From: Erysipelothrix tonsillarum DSM 14972
Lineage (GTDB): Bacteria > Bacillota_I > Bacilli_A > Erysipelotrichales > Erysipelotrichaceae
Reading direction: 5' to 3'
DNA length: 64,000 nt
Assembly: GCF_000373785.1 (NCBI RefSeq)
Contig: NZ_KB892380.1
Location: 282,771-346,770 of the forward strand
Within the stretch, counting starts at the first letter, position 1; each line of letters opens with the position of its first letter. The translations under genes and the position numbers were made by a program. This document shows positions 26,529-34,439 of this stretch, in pieces. The notes beneath the pieces are model-generated. The model searched no databases and had not been told where the DNA came from. It saw only the letters and a list, made by a program, of their open reading frames with translations.

Positions 26529-27722
26529 TTAGGAAATATTGTATTTTTCGGTTAGAATAAGCGCCTTTTTATAGAGTCGATTAGCGCTATAGTATTGAAT
26601 AAGGAATTTCACATACATCAATACGTATCCATGATGGGCATCCTTTTCCGCGATTGTCTTACAAGTTTCCAAGTGGAAACCATATTGATGATGATGCAGA
26701 TAGTTAGGTTCTTCAATCATAAAGGTAATCAATTGATATACTGCTTCAGACAAACAATCTGAATTTCTTTCCATTTCGTTATGAATCCTAGATGCTGCTT
26801 CAAGATTGTTTTGAAAAATATAAAGCATTGCTAGTTTTTGAAGGATGAGATTGTGAATTTCTTTTTCTGGTATGGAGAGATCTTTTGAATCATTATATGC
26901 CTGCACAAGGTAACTTTGTGCTGCTTCATACATACCGACAAGAAGGTAGGTAGCACCGATATTATAATTGACTGAGATGACGGCGGTAGAATCATCCAAA
27001 TATCGGGTAAGACGTAAGGCACGGTTGTAGTATCGAAGCATCATCTTCATTTGATCAGGACTGGTGTAGGTTAAATTTGCGTAGGAAGAACCAAGCATCA
27101 TAGAACTTTGATACATCCCCTTAACATTCCCAGTATCCGCGTATATTTGATAGGCAGAATTAAGATTATCAATTGCACTATAGTAGGAGCCATAGCGATA
27201 ATAGGCAACCCCAAGTTGATGGTGAATCAAGCCGTAGTGATCAATCCGTTTATATTGGTTTAGAAATTCAATCTGTTCAAGGGTCGTAAATGTTTCCACC
27301 CGGGCTAAGACGTATGCTAAGCGTTGGTCTGTTGTCATGATATCAATGAAAGCTTGAAGATCATCAATATAGTGATTTTCACGATTGATATAATACAAGA
27401 CTAAATGAGCATTAATCGTAGCTTTGGAGTAGAAACAAGATTGCGCGAGTGCTTGTAATTCATCATTAGCGACAGGGGATTCAAAATTAATTATACGATT
27501 CCAAAAATCTAGAGATAGCGTATTGAACCGTTCCAAAAGAATAGGATCATGGATTAAATCAATTCCAAGACAATCAAAAAGTAATATTAAAATTTCATCG
27601 CTAGGTGATACTTGATTTGATTCAATTTTAGAAAGATAAGAAACGGAACAAATTCCTTCCGCTAGAGCAGTTTGACTCATATACTGGTGTTGGCGTTCAT
27701 TTTTTAAAAGTGTTCCAAGCAT
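26529..27722 (-). CDS. XRE-family HTH regulator with TPR domain (RNPP/Rgg-like)
   Basis: Residues ~5-60 form an XRE helix-turn-helix (LLKNERQHQYMSQTALAEGICSVSYLSKIESNQ ... EILILLFDCLGI). The remaining ~330 residues are helical repeats of TPR type (e.g. GVAYYRYGSYYSAIDNLNSAY, NYNIGATYLLVGMYEAAQSYL). This layout is shared by PlcR, NprR, Rgg and ComR-like regulators, many of which bind short secreted peptides. No obvious pheromone gene is adjacent: the next gene upstream is the divergent pyrimidine operon. The MFS gene downstream is the likely target. Peptide sensing is an inference from fold only. Confidence 0.85.
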   Translation of the reverse strand: MLGTLLKNERQHQYMSQTALAEGICSVSYLSKIESNQVSPSDEILILLFDCLGIDLIHDPILLERFNTLSLDFWNRIINFESPVANDELQALAQSCFYSKATINAHLVLYYINRENHYIDDLQAFIDIMTTDQRLAYVLARVETFTTLEQIEFLNQYKRIDHYGLIHHQLGVAYYRYGSYYSAIDNLNSAYQIYADTGNVKGMYQSSMMLGSSYANLTYTSPDQMKMMLRYYNRALRLTRYLDDSTAVISVNYNIGATYLLVGMYEAAQSYLVQAYNDSKDLSIPEKEIHNLILQKLAMLYIFQNNLEAASRIHNEMERNSDCLSEAVYQLITFMIEEPNYLHHHQYGFHLETCKTIAEKDAHHGYVLMYVKFLIQYYSANRLYKKALILTEKYNIS

Positions 27723-27787
27723 GATAACACCTCCTTAAATTAATTCTATCACAACTACAGTGGTCCAAAGGATGTTTTGTTAAGTGG

Positions 27788-27816
27788 TTGACAGATAAAA
27801 CAGAAACGCATATGAT
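27788..27816 (+). promoter_or_regulatory. Promoter of the pyrR operon
   Basis: TTGACA at 27788-27793 and TATGAT at 27811-27816 with a 17-base spacer; predicted start near 27823, just ahead of the PyrR-binding leader. Confidence 0.85.
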
Positions 27817-27822
27817 AAGAAT

Positions 27823-27925
27823 GAAATAAGAACCTTTAAAATTGTCCAGAGAGGCAAGCAAGGAGAGAGTATTAAACACTTATCATATGATGAGCCTCTT
27901 TTCGTGCGCGAGAAGGGGCTCTTTT
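27823..27925 (+). promoter_or_regulatory. PyrR-dependent transcription attenuator (pyr leader)
   Basis: The leader carries the PyrR-binding loop core TCCAGAGAGGC at 27845-27855, followed by AAGGAG, flanked by pairing arms, as in Bacillus pyr leaders. Downstream, GAGCCTCTTTT and AGAAGGGGCTCTTTT (27892-27924) form the terminator. AGAGAGGC at 27848-27855 can instead pair with GCCTCTTT at 27894-27901 as an antiterminator. In the known mechanism UMP-bound PyrR stabilises the binding loop, frees the terminator and lowers expression. Confidence 0.92.
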
Positions 27926-27944
27926 CTATGAATGGAGGGAAATT

Positions 27945-28457
27945 ATGGTGAAAATCGTTATGAATGGGTTAGAGATACAACGTGCAATAAATCGGATTGC
28001 ATATGAAATTCTTGAACGGTATCAAGGTGTAGAAAATCTTGTCATCGTGGGAATTGAAACACGAGGGATTGATCTTGCGCAACGCATTGCGTCAAAGTTG
28101 GAAGCAATCGAAGGTCCAATACCTTGTATCAGTTTAAATATCCATCAATATCGAGATGATGTTATATCGAAAAAGAAAGTTACTCATTCGGATATTCTAG
28201 AAAACAAAAACATAGTACTTGTTGATGATGTTTTATATACGGGTCGAAGTGTTCGATCAGCAATGGATGCTATTATCGATTTAGGTCGTCCTGCTACAAT
28301 TTCTCTCGCCATCCTCATTGACCGAGGCCATCGCGAGCTGCCGATTAGTGCAGATTTTATAGGTAAAAATATTCCCAGTTCACGTAAGGAACGAATATCC
28401 GTACAAACGATTGAAACGGATGGAAACGATTGCGTTTTACTAGAAACAAAATCATAA
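27945..28457 (+). CDS. pyrR: Bifunctional pyr operon regulator / uracil phosphoribosyltransferase
   Basis: PyrR binds the pyr leader RNA in response to UMP and has weak uracil phosphoribosyltransferase activity. The PRTase type I PRPP loop is [21 protein letters not shown] near residues 92-110. The conserved C-terminal block [21 protein letters not shown] is diagnostic for PyrR. The length of 170 is close to the Bacillus protein (181). GGAGGG precedes the ATG. It is first in the pyrR-pyrF-pyrE operon and its own leader carries the binding site, so it is autoregulated. Confidence 0.96.
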   Translation: MVKIVMNGLEIQRAINRIAYEILERYQGVENLVIVGIETRGIDLAQRIASKLEAIEGPIPCISLNIHQYRDDVISKKKVTHSDILENKNIVLVDDVLYTGRSVRSAMDAIIDLGRPATISLAILIDRGHRELPISADFIGKNIPSSRKERISVQTIETDGNDCVLLETKS

Positions 28458-28473
28458 CGAGAAGGAGATTATC

Positions 28474-29160
28474 ATGGAAAATGTAATTATTGCTTTAGAC
28501 TTTGAAAGTCCTCAAGAGGCTTTGGCATTTCTTGATTTATATGAAGATACATCATTATTTGTGAAGGTGGGTATGGAACTCTATTACCAAAGTGGACCTA
28601 CAATTATTAGTGAAATTAAGAAACGTGGTCATAAAATATTTTTGGATTTAAAACTTCATGATATACCGAATACTGTCGAACGTACCATGCGTCGTTTAAA
28701 AACGATGGGTGTTGATATGACAAATGTTCATGCGGCCGGAGGCATGGAAATGATGGAAGCTGCACGTAAAGGATTTGGCGATACAGGAATTTTGATTGCC
28801 GTTACCCAACTTACATCAACTTCTGAAGCACAAATGCAACACGAGCAATTGGTTCATGCAACGTTGAATGATTCGGTTCTACACTATGCTGAATTAACCC
28901 AAAATGCAGGGCTAGATGGTGTTGTTTGTTCTCCCTTAGAAGTTCAAACGATACAAAAGACATGTGGAAAAGCGTTTTTAACGGTAACCCCTGGAATTCG
29001 TCCAAATAAATCAGACAATGGGGATCAAAAACGTGTTACAACTCCGGCGCAAGCAAAGAAAAATGGTTCAAGCTACATCGTCGTGGGAAGACCGATTACA
29101 CAAGCAAAAGATCCTGTAGCAGCATATAAAGAAATCGTCAAAGAATGGGAGGAAGCATAA
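28474..29160 (+). CDS. pyrF: Orotidine 5'-phosphate decarboxylase
   Basis: PyrF converts OMP to UMP, the last step of de novo pyrimidine synthesis. The (beta/alpha)8 barrel begins with IALDFES (first Asp); the catalytic Lys-Asp array is in [13 protein letters not shown] near residues 58-70; the phosphate loop is TPGIRP with [10 protein letters not shown] at the end. The length of 228 is normal. GAGAAGGAG precedes the ATG. Its TAA overlaps the ATG of pyrE (TAATG). Confidence 0.97.
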   Translation: MENVIIALDFESPQEALAFLDLYEDTSLFVKVGMELYYQSGPTIISEIKKRGHKIFLDLKLHDIPNTVERTMRRLKTMGVDMTNVHAAGGMEMMEAARKGFGDTGILIAVTQLTSTSEAQMQHEQLVHATLNDSVLHYAELTQNAGLDGVVCSPLEVQTIQKTCGKAFLTVTPGIRPNKSDNGDQKRVTTPAQAKKNGSSYIVVGRPITQAKDPVAAYKEIVKEWEEA

Positions 29161-29786
29161 TGATAACAGCAGAACGTATTGCACGAGACCTCTTGGAGGT
29201 TAAAGCAGTCACCTTAAGCCCGGATAATCTCTATACTTGGGCCAGTGGACTTCGAAGCCCTATATATTGTGATAATCGTATTACAATGAGTTATCCACAC
29301 GTCCGTAAACATATTGCTGAATCGTTTGCGCAAGCAATTTCGCAAAAATATCCAGAGGTTGATTATATTGTAGGAACGGCGACAGCTGGAATTCCCCAAG
29401 CATGCTGGGTCGCTGATCTCCTGGACAAACCGATGGCATATGTACGCCCCAAGCCCAAAGACCACGGTAAAGGAAACCAAATTGAGGGCATGATCCCTAA
29501 AGGGTCCCGTGTGATTGTGATTGAAGATTTAATTTCAACGGGAGGGAGTTGTCTTCAAGTATGTGAGGTACTAAAAAAAGCTGAAATTGAAGTCCTAAGT
29601 GTTTATGCAGTATTCACGTATGAACTCAAGCAAGCAAAAAAGGCTTTTGAAGAAATAAATATACCACTCCATACGTTATCGAACTATTCAACATTAATAC
29701 GGGTTGCGCGAGAAATGGATGCGATCACGGAGGCAAACTTAACATTATTACAAGATTGGTCTCAAGTTCCTGCATCATTTAAATAA
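29160..29786 (+). CDS. pyrE: Orotate phosphoribosyltransferase
   Basis: PyrE joins orotate and PRPP to form OMP. The PRPP-binding motif VIVIEDLISTGGS lies near residues 118-130, and the lysine-rich catalytic loop (RPKPKDHGKGNQIEG) near 97-111. The length of 208 is typical of the Firmicute form. The start at 29160 overlaps the pyrF stop and has GGGAGG upstream; a 29145 start would lie inside pyrF and add five unneeded residues. No pyrB, pyrC, pyrD or carAB gene follows, so this operon supplies only orotate to UMP. Confidence 0.97.
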   Translation: MITAERIARDLLEVKAVTLSPDNLYTWASGLRSPIYCDNRITMSYPHVRKHIAESFAQAISQKYPEVDYIVGTATAGIPQACWVADLLDKPMAYVRPKPKDHGKGNQIEGMIPKGSRVIVIEDLISTGGSCLQVCEVLKKAEIEVLSVYAVFTYELKQAKKAFEEINIPLHTLSNYSTLIRVAREMDAITEANLTLLQDWSQVPASFK

Positions 29787-29851
29787 AAGGGGAGCATGTC
29801 TACCCTCTCATCCGTTATAATGAACATAAGAGTCTTTAAAGAGGTGAAAAC

Positions 29852-30685
29852 ATGATTAAAATTGGCGATTTTTCAAAGTTATCACGATTAAGTATTCGTG
29901 TCTTACGTCATTATGATGAAATCGGTCTTTTGAAGCCGGTGATGATTGATGAACAAAATGGTTATCGGTTTTATGAAGAATGGCAATTGGAGCGTGCAAA
30001 TCGAATCGTTGCATTGAAACAGATTGATTTAAATTTGGATACAATAAAAACTATTTTGGACCATGATGAAGATACCAGTCTCTTACTCGAGTACCTAAAC
30101 GTTCAGGATTGTGTCATTACCGAGAAATTAGAAAAAGCACGTGAACAACAGCAACTTATCGATACAATGATCAAACAGTTAAACAGAGATCATCCGCTCG
30201 TTTATCAAATTATTCGAAAAGAGTATCCTTCACAAACAGTTGTGAGTTTAAGAAATACAATTCCGACGTATGAAGATGAAAGCATGTTATGGTCACAAAT
30301 GATGGTAGAACTGGGTGATCAAACCTTGGATTATGCGAATCCTTGCAATGCCCGTGCAATCTTTCATGATGAAGAATACTGTGATCAAGACGTTGATGTA
30401 GAAGTGCAAATGAGTGTAAATAAAATGGGTCAGAACACCGATTGGATAAGATTTAAAACAACGCAAGCACAAGTGGTTGCATCAACAATCCTAAAAGGAA
30501 GTTATGAACAAGTAGGAGCGGTTAATGAGGCAATCCTACAGTGGGTACAGAATAATCATTATACCTTCGATGGTCCCATGTTTAATATCTATCTGGTTGG
30601 ACCTAATGAGACTGAAGACCCCAATGAGTGGGTAACAGAAGTTTGTTTCCCAATAAAAAAACTTAGTATAAGAACAACTCCATGA
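29852..30685 (+). CDS. MerR-family regulator with GyrI-like effector domain
   Basis: The N-terminal MerR winged helix (KIGDFSKLSRLSIRVLRHYDEIGLLKP) is followed by a long dimerisation helix (~75-110) and a C-terminal GyrI/AraC effector-binding domain (~120-277). This is the BmrR/BltR layout, where the C-terminal domain binds hydrophobic drugs or other small molecules and activates an efflux gene from an over-spaced promoter. No efflux gene is directly downstream. A -10-like TATAAT at 29816-29821 and GAGGTG precede the ATG; the target may be its own promoter. Confidence 0.9.
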   Translation: MIKIGDFSKLSRLSIRVLRHYDEIGLLKPVMIDEQNGYRFYEEWQLERANRIVALKQIDLNLDTIKTILDHDEDTSLLLEYLNVQDCVITEKLEKAREQQQLIDTMIKQLNRDHPLVYQIIRKEYPSQTVVSLRNTIPTYEDESMLWSQMMVELGDQTLDYANPCNARAIFHDEEYCDQDVDVEVQMSVNKMGQNTDWIRFKTTQAQVVASTILKGSYEQVGAVNEAILQWVQNNHYTFDGPMFNIYLVGPNETEDPNEWVTEVCFPIKKLSIRTTP

Positions 30686-30714
30686 GTTTGCTCTCGATAC
30701 TAAGTTTTTTTTAT
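30655..30714. terminator. Terminator after the MerR gene (bidirectional)
   Basis: AAAACTTAGTAT and ATACTAAGTTTTTTTT pair as an 11-12 bp stem with an internal loop, overlapping the end of the gene and abutting the convergent hypothetical gene. Confidence 0.82.
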
Positions 30715-31184
30715 TTCATAGATTTAAAAAGGTTAAGCCGTTCTTCATTATCAATATCATGATCTGAGATGCCTTGCAGCGGATTATCGGTATTAAATAT
30801 CGCAATGACTTTATGTGCTTTAACCCATGTGAGTTCAGGATAATTTACGAGAAATAAATCATTGAGAGGCTTGGAATCGGTGTAATCTGTCAGCACTCGT
30901 TTCGATAAGTAACCATCTTTAAACAAATTAAAATCAACAATCCAAATATCATAATCATTATCTTTTAAACGTTGAATGATGCCATCACCCAAAGTCATGG
31001 CTTCTTCATATTTCAAGTAAAAATTTTTCTGTTCTTCAATCCGATTTATATCGAGATTATCCACCGGAACCGTAAAACGATCGAGAACAACATTAAATCC
31101 TTTAAGTATATAGAGACAATGACTGCGGTGTTCGCAGCTCATTTGATGATTATTGATAACGCGGTTAATTCTTTCCTGTAACAT
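30711..31184 (-). CDS. Uncharacterised protein, 157 residues
   Basis: I do not recognise this protein. It is soluble and rich in Asp, Asn and aromatic residues, with no signal peptide and no clear catalytic motif. The start at 31184 follows AAAGGAGTG; a longer reading to 31217 would include that site. It is a single gene between convergent and divergent neighbours, with nothing in the context to suggest a job. Confidence 0.65.
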   Translation of the reverse strand: MLQERINRVINNHQMSCEHRSHCLYILKGFNVVLDRFTVPVDNLDINRIEEQKNFYLKYEEAMTLGDGIIQRLKDNDYDIWIVDFNLFKDGYLSKRVLTDYTDSKPLNDLFLVNYPELTWVKAHKVIAIFNTDNPLQGISDHDIDNEERLNLFKSMK

Positions 31185-31287
31185 AATTATCACTCCTTTA
31201 ATTATATTATACGCCACTATGTTTACTAAACAACACTGAAATTACGAAAACATTCGTTATACAATAAAACAAAGGTCAAATGTCAGT

Positions 31288-31956
31288 TTAAGTGGCTTTA
31301 ACTTGATATTGTTGACCCATCTTAGGAATAAATACTGATTGTGGATAACATTCTTTTTTAAATAATTCCGGATCTTGTTTGATAAGTGGAAACGTATTGT
31401 AGTGCATCGGAATAAAACATTGAGATGTGATGATGGTTGTTGCCAGAGTGGCGTCTTGAATTCCCATCGTAAAATGATCACCAATAGGAAGACAGGCAAT
31501 ATCAACACTCCCAACAAGGGCCATATCGCTAAATAGCACAGTATCCCCTGCATGATAAAACCGTGTGATGCCATCATCAATAAGATAGCCTGCGGCAACT
31601 CCCATTGTTTTTCCTTCATAGGATGATGAATGAAGTGCTGGAATCATTTTAACAGACCCAAAGGAAAAGTTATGAGTACCACCGAGATTCATGCCAATAC
31701 AGTCATATCCGCGATCTGTAAAAAAATCTGCGACTTCGACTATAGCGATAATTTGCGCTTGATTTTGGGTGGCGATGATTTCGGTATCGCCAATATGGTC
31801 ATCGTGTGCATGGGTGAGTAGAATGGCATCGACTTGTATCGCTTGTACATCCGTAGGACATAAGGGATTCCCTGTAATAAAAGGGTCGATGATGATACGA
31901 TACCCATTTTCAAAAATCAGTTCAAAACATGAATGACCGTGCCATATATAGTCCAT
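31288..31956 (-). CDS. UPF0173 metallo-beta-lactamase-fold hydrolase (YtkL-like)
   Basis: The MBL-fold zinc motif THAHDDHIGD lies near residues 48-57. The N-terminal WHGHSCFEL and GTHNFSFGSVKMIPALHSSS, followed by FYHAGDT and the C-terminal PMHYNTF, are diagnostic of the UPF0173/YtkL family. The length of 222 is standard. The physiological substrate is unknown. GGAGG precedes the ATG. It is divergent from the DtxR-type regulator operon. Confidence 0.92.
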   Translation of the reverse strand: MDYIWHGHSCFELIFENGYRIIIDPFITGNPLCPTDVQAIQVDAILLTHAHDDHIGDTEIIATQNQAQIIAIVEVADFFTDRGYDCIGMNLGGTHNFSFGSVKMIPALHSSSYEGKTMGVAAGYLIDDGITRFYHAGDTVLFSDMALVGSVDIACLPIGDHFTMGIQDATLATTIITSQCFIPMHYNTFPLIKQDPELFKKECYPQSVFIPKMGQQYQVKAT

Positions 31957-32032
31957 AAATAGACCTCCTTTATTCTAGTGTATCACGATAGTGGGTGTAA
32001 GGGATGTGAAAGCGAAAATCATAGATAACGGC

Positions 32033-32061
32033 TTGCATAACCCAACAGTTAGGTGTATACT
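32033..32061 (+). promoter_or_regulatory. Promoter of the metal-uptake operon
   Basis: TTGCAT at 32033-32038 and TATACT at 32056-32061 with 17 bases between; predicted start near 32068, immediately in front of the DtxR-box. Confidence 0.75.
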
Positions 32062-32070
32062 ACTAATGAA

Positions 32071-32089
32071 TTAGGTTAGCCTAATTATT
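32071..32089 (+). promoter_or_regulatory. DtxR-type operator overlapping the transcription start
   Basis: TTAGGTTAGCCTAATTATT matches the first 14 bases of the 19-base DtxR consensus without a mismatch. It sits at about +3 of the predicted start of the operon that begins with a DtxR-family gene, consistent with metal-dependent autorepression. Confidence 0.8.
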
Positions 32090-32104
32090 AGAAAGAGGTA
32101 TGCA

Positions 32105-32758
32105 ATGACACCGAATCGTGAAGATTATATAAAAACAATTTACTCATGTAATGAGAAAAAAGAAAAGCTAACCAATAAGGAACTTGCTGAACGACTAGGC
32201 GTATCACCTGCTTCAACAAGCGAGATGGTCCGAAAATTGATAGAATCCAATCACGTAATTAAAGATAAACAATTAGGACTATCGTTGACCACAGAAGGAA
32301 CACTTGAAGCAAAAACGCTTGTTCGCAAGCATCGCCTTTGGGAAGTGTTTTTAGTAGAGCATCTCGGTTATTCATGGACAGAAGTGCATGAAGATGCGGA
32401 GGTACTCGAACATGGCACATCGGAATTGCTAGCAGACCGATTGAATGAATTTTTGGGGTATCCTGAACATTGTCCTCATGGCAGTCGCATCTATGGCAAT
32501 ACAACAGCAGATATAAATCAGTCTGTTGCCTTAAGCACGCTAAAAAAAGGACAACGAGGCGTACTTGCGAAAGTTCGTGACCACGAAGAACTCTTAAAAT
32601 ACTTAGAACATGTGAAATTGAATTTAGGTGCTTCGTTTGAAGTTGTGGATGTTGATCCGTATGAAGGACCCCACCATATATTGATTGACAATCGTCATGT
32701 GCCGGTAAGTCATAAAGCATCACAAGAAATCTACGTAATATTAGATAGCGAGGAATAA
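32105..32758 (+). CDS. mntR: DtxR-family metal-dependent repressor (MntR/SloR/ScaR type)
   Basis: The N-terminal winged helix (EDYIKTIYSCNEKKEKLTNKELAERLGVSPASTSEMVRKL) is DtxR-like, followed by the dimerisation/metal domain (VRKHRLWEVFLVEHLGYSWTEVHEDAEVLEHG ... CPHG) with the expected His, Glu and Cys ligands. The C-terminal ~70 residues form an SH3/FeoA-like domain, so this is the three-domain SloR/IdeR form of ~217 residues rather than the short Bacillus MntR. Manganese is the likely co-repressor because of the transporter genes it leads; iron or zinc are possible. A DtxR-box overlaps its promoter. The next gene begins one base after its stop. Confidence 0.9.
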   Translation: MTPNREDYIKTIYSCNEKKEKLTNKELAERLGVSPASTSEMVRKLIESNHVIKDKQLGLSLTTEGTLEAKTLVRKHRLWEVFLVEHLGYSWTEVHEDAEVLEHGTSELLADRLNEFLGYPEHCPHGSRIYGNTTADINQSVALSTLKKGQRGVLAKVRDHEELLKYLEHVKLNLGASFEVVDVDPYEGPHHILIDNRHVPVSHKASQEIYVILDSEE

Positions 32759-32759
32759 A

Positions 32760-33677
32760 ATGAAAAAAATATTAGCAGTTTTACTTGTTACACTCTTGGT
32801 ACTAACAGGGTGTAAATCAACACCAAATGATAATCCATCGGCAGATCATGATGGAAAAATTAATGTTGTTGCGACAACAACAATGATCAAGGATTTAGTA
32901 GAAATCGTTGGGGGCGACAAAGTTGCCGTTAATGGAATGATGGTGGCGGGTGTTGATCCCCATTTATACAAAGCGAAACCAAGTGATGTTAAGGCAATTC
33001 AAGAAGCAGATATTGTAGCCTTTAATGGTGTACACTTAGAAGCGAAGCTTGATGATGTTCTATCAGGACTTGAAGGTTCCGGAAAAAATATTATTAAACT
33101 CGAAGATGCGCTTGAACCAAGTGATATCATCAATGATGAAGAACAAGGAGGACATGATCCTCATATATGGTTCGATGTGAATCTATGGAAAAAGAGTGCA
33201 CAACATGTAGCGAATAAGCTTTCTGACTTTGATTCTGAAAATAAAGATTTTTACCAAACCAATGCAGCCAACTATATTACTGAGTTGAACGACATGGAAG
33301 GGTACATTAAAAATAGAATCGCAGAAATACCTGAAGAACAACGTGTCTTGGTAACAGCTCATGATGCATTTGCCTACTTCGGTCGTTACTTTGGGGTGCA
33401 TGTGGAAGCGATCCAGGGGATCTCAACGCAATCTGAAGCTGGGATTGCAGATATTAATGATGTGTCAGATTTAATTGTAAGTCGCAAGATTAAAGCAATT
33501 TATACGGAATCAAGTGTTCCTAAGAAAACGATTGAATCATTACAAGCTGCCGTTAAAGATCGTGGCTTTGATGTTTCGATTGGGGGCGAAATTTATTCGG
33601 ACTCCTTAAAAGAAGATACAAGTTATATCGAAACATATAAAATAAACGTTGATACAATTGTAGACAACTTAAAATAA
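32760..33677 (+). CDS. Metal ABC transporter substrate-binding lipoprotein (TroA/MntA family)
   Basis: The lipoprotein signal ends at a lipobox LVLTGC (Cys18), so the mature protein is membrane-anchored outside. Cluster A-I features: NVVATTTMIKDLVEIVGGDK, first ligand His in VDPHLYKAKPSD, then HDPHIWFDVNLW, TAHDAFAYFGRYF (Glu/His site) and a final acidic ligand in AIYTESSVP. There is no long His-rich loop as in zinc-dedicated ZnuA, which favours Mn or Fe. It is translated from GAGGAAT directly after the regulator gene. Confidence 0.92.
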   Translation: MKKILAVLLVTLLVLTGCKSTPNDNPSADHDGKINVVATTTMIKDLVEIVGGDKVAVNGMMVAGVDPHLYKAKPSDVKAIQEADIVAFNGVHLEAKLDDVLSGLEGSGKNIIKLEDALEPSDIINDEEQGGHDPHIWFDVNLWKKSAQHVANKLSDFDSENKDFYQTNAANYITELNDMEGYIKNRIAEIPEEQRVLVTAHDAFAYFGRYFGVHVEAIQGISTQSEAGIADINDVSDLIVSRKIKAIYTESSVPKKTIESLQAAVKDRGFDVSIGGEIYSDSLKEDTSYIETYKINVDTIVDNLK

Positions 33678-33698
33678 TTAAGAAAAGGGAGTGTGAAT

Positions 33699-34439
33699 AT
33701 GGCAGAGAAGGAATATGCAATTGAAGTTGAAGATTTGACGGTTACTTATGACGTTAAACCTGTTCTTTGGGATTGTGATGTCAAGTTTGAAAAAGGAAAG
33801 TTGACAGCAATCGTAGGGCCTAATGGTGCCGGAAAATCAACCATGATTAAAGCCATTATGGGGCTTCTAAAACCAATTTCAGGCAAAATTACAATAAATG
33901 GAAATAATAAAAATGAGGACTACAAAAATATTGCCTATGTCCCGCAAAGCGGAAGTGTTGACTGGGATTTTCCAGCAACCGTAGAAGATATTGTTCTCAT
34001 GGGGCGTTATGGCCATATTGGTTGGATAAAACGACCACGTAAAGAAGACCGTGAAATCGCAAATGAGATGCTGGAACGCGTTGGGATGAGTGCTTACCGT
34101 AATCGGCAAATTAGTCAATTATCGGGAGGACAACAACAACGTGTGTTCCTTGCTCGCGCTTTAACACAGCAAGCTGAAATATACATTTTAGATGAGCCAC
34201 TTAAGGGTGTCGACGTGAAGACGGAAGAAATACTAATGACACTTCTCAAAGAACTTGCTGCAATGGGAAAAACAGTTATTGTTGTTCACCACGACCTTAC
34301 GAGCATTGAAGGGTACTTTGATAATATTGCGCTTGTGAATGTTAAACTTGTCGCATGGGGTCCTGTTCAAGATACCTTTACTCAAGAAAATCTTAAACTT
34401 ACCTATCACACAGATGTAGGAGGTATCGTTAAATCATGA
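33699..34439 (+). CDS. Metal ABC transporter ATP-binding protein
   Basis: Walker A GPNGAGKST is near residues 37-45; the Q-loop is in AYVPQSGSVDWDFP, characteristic of Mn/Zn importers; the signature is LSGGQQQRVFLARA; Walker B is IYILDEPLKGVD; and the switch is VVHHD. The start at ATG 33699 has GGGAGTG upstream; a GTG at 33693 is part of that ribosome site. The length of 246 is normal. It energises the two permeases that follow; the first permease gene overlaps its stop (ATGA). Confidence 0.94.
   Translation: MAEKEYAIEVEDLTVTYDVKPVLWDCDVKFEKGKLTAIVGPNGAGKSTMIKAIMGLLKPISGKITINGNNKNEDYKNIAYVPQSGSVDWDFPATVEDIVLMGRYGHIGWIKRPRKEDREIANEMLERVGMSAYRNRQISQLSGGQQQRVFLARALTQQAEIYILDEPLKGVDVKTEEILMTLLKELAAMGKTVIVVHHDLTSIEGYFDNIALVNVKLVAWGPVQDTFTQENLKLTYHTDVGGIVKS

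Noticed and set aside
32105..32758. Naming the regulator as iron-specific IdeR/DtxR
   Set aside because: The operator matches the DtxR consensus, but the controlled genes are of the Mn/Zn/Fe uptake type and the metal ligand set alone does not decide; only a general DtxR-family call is supported.
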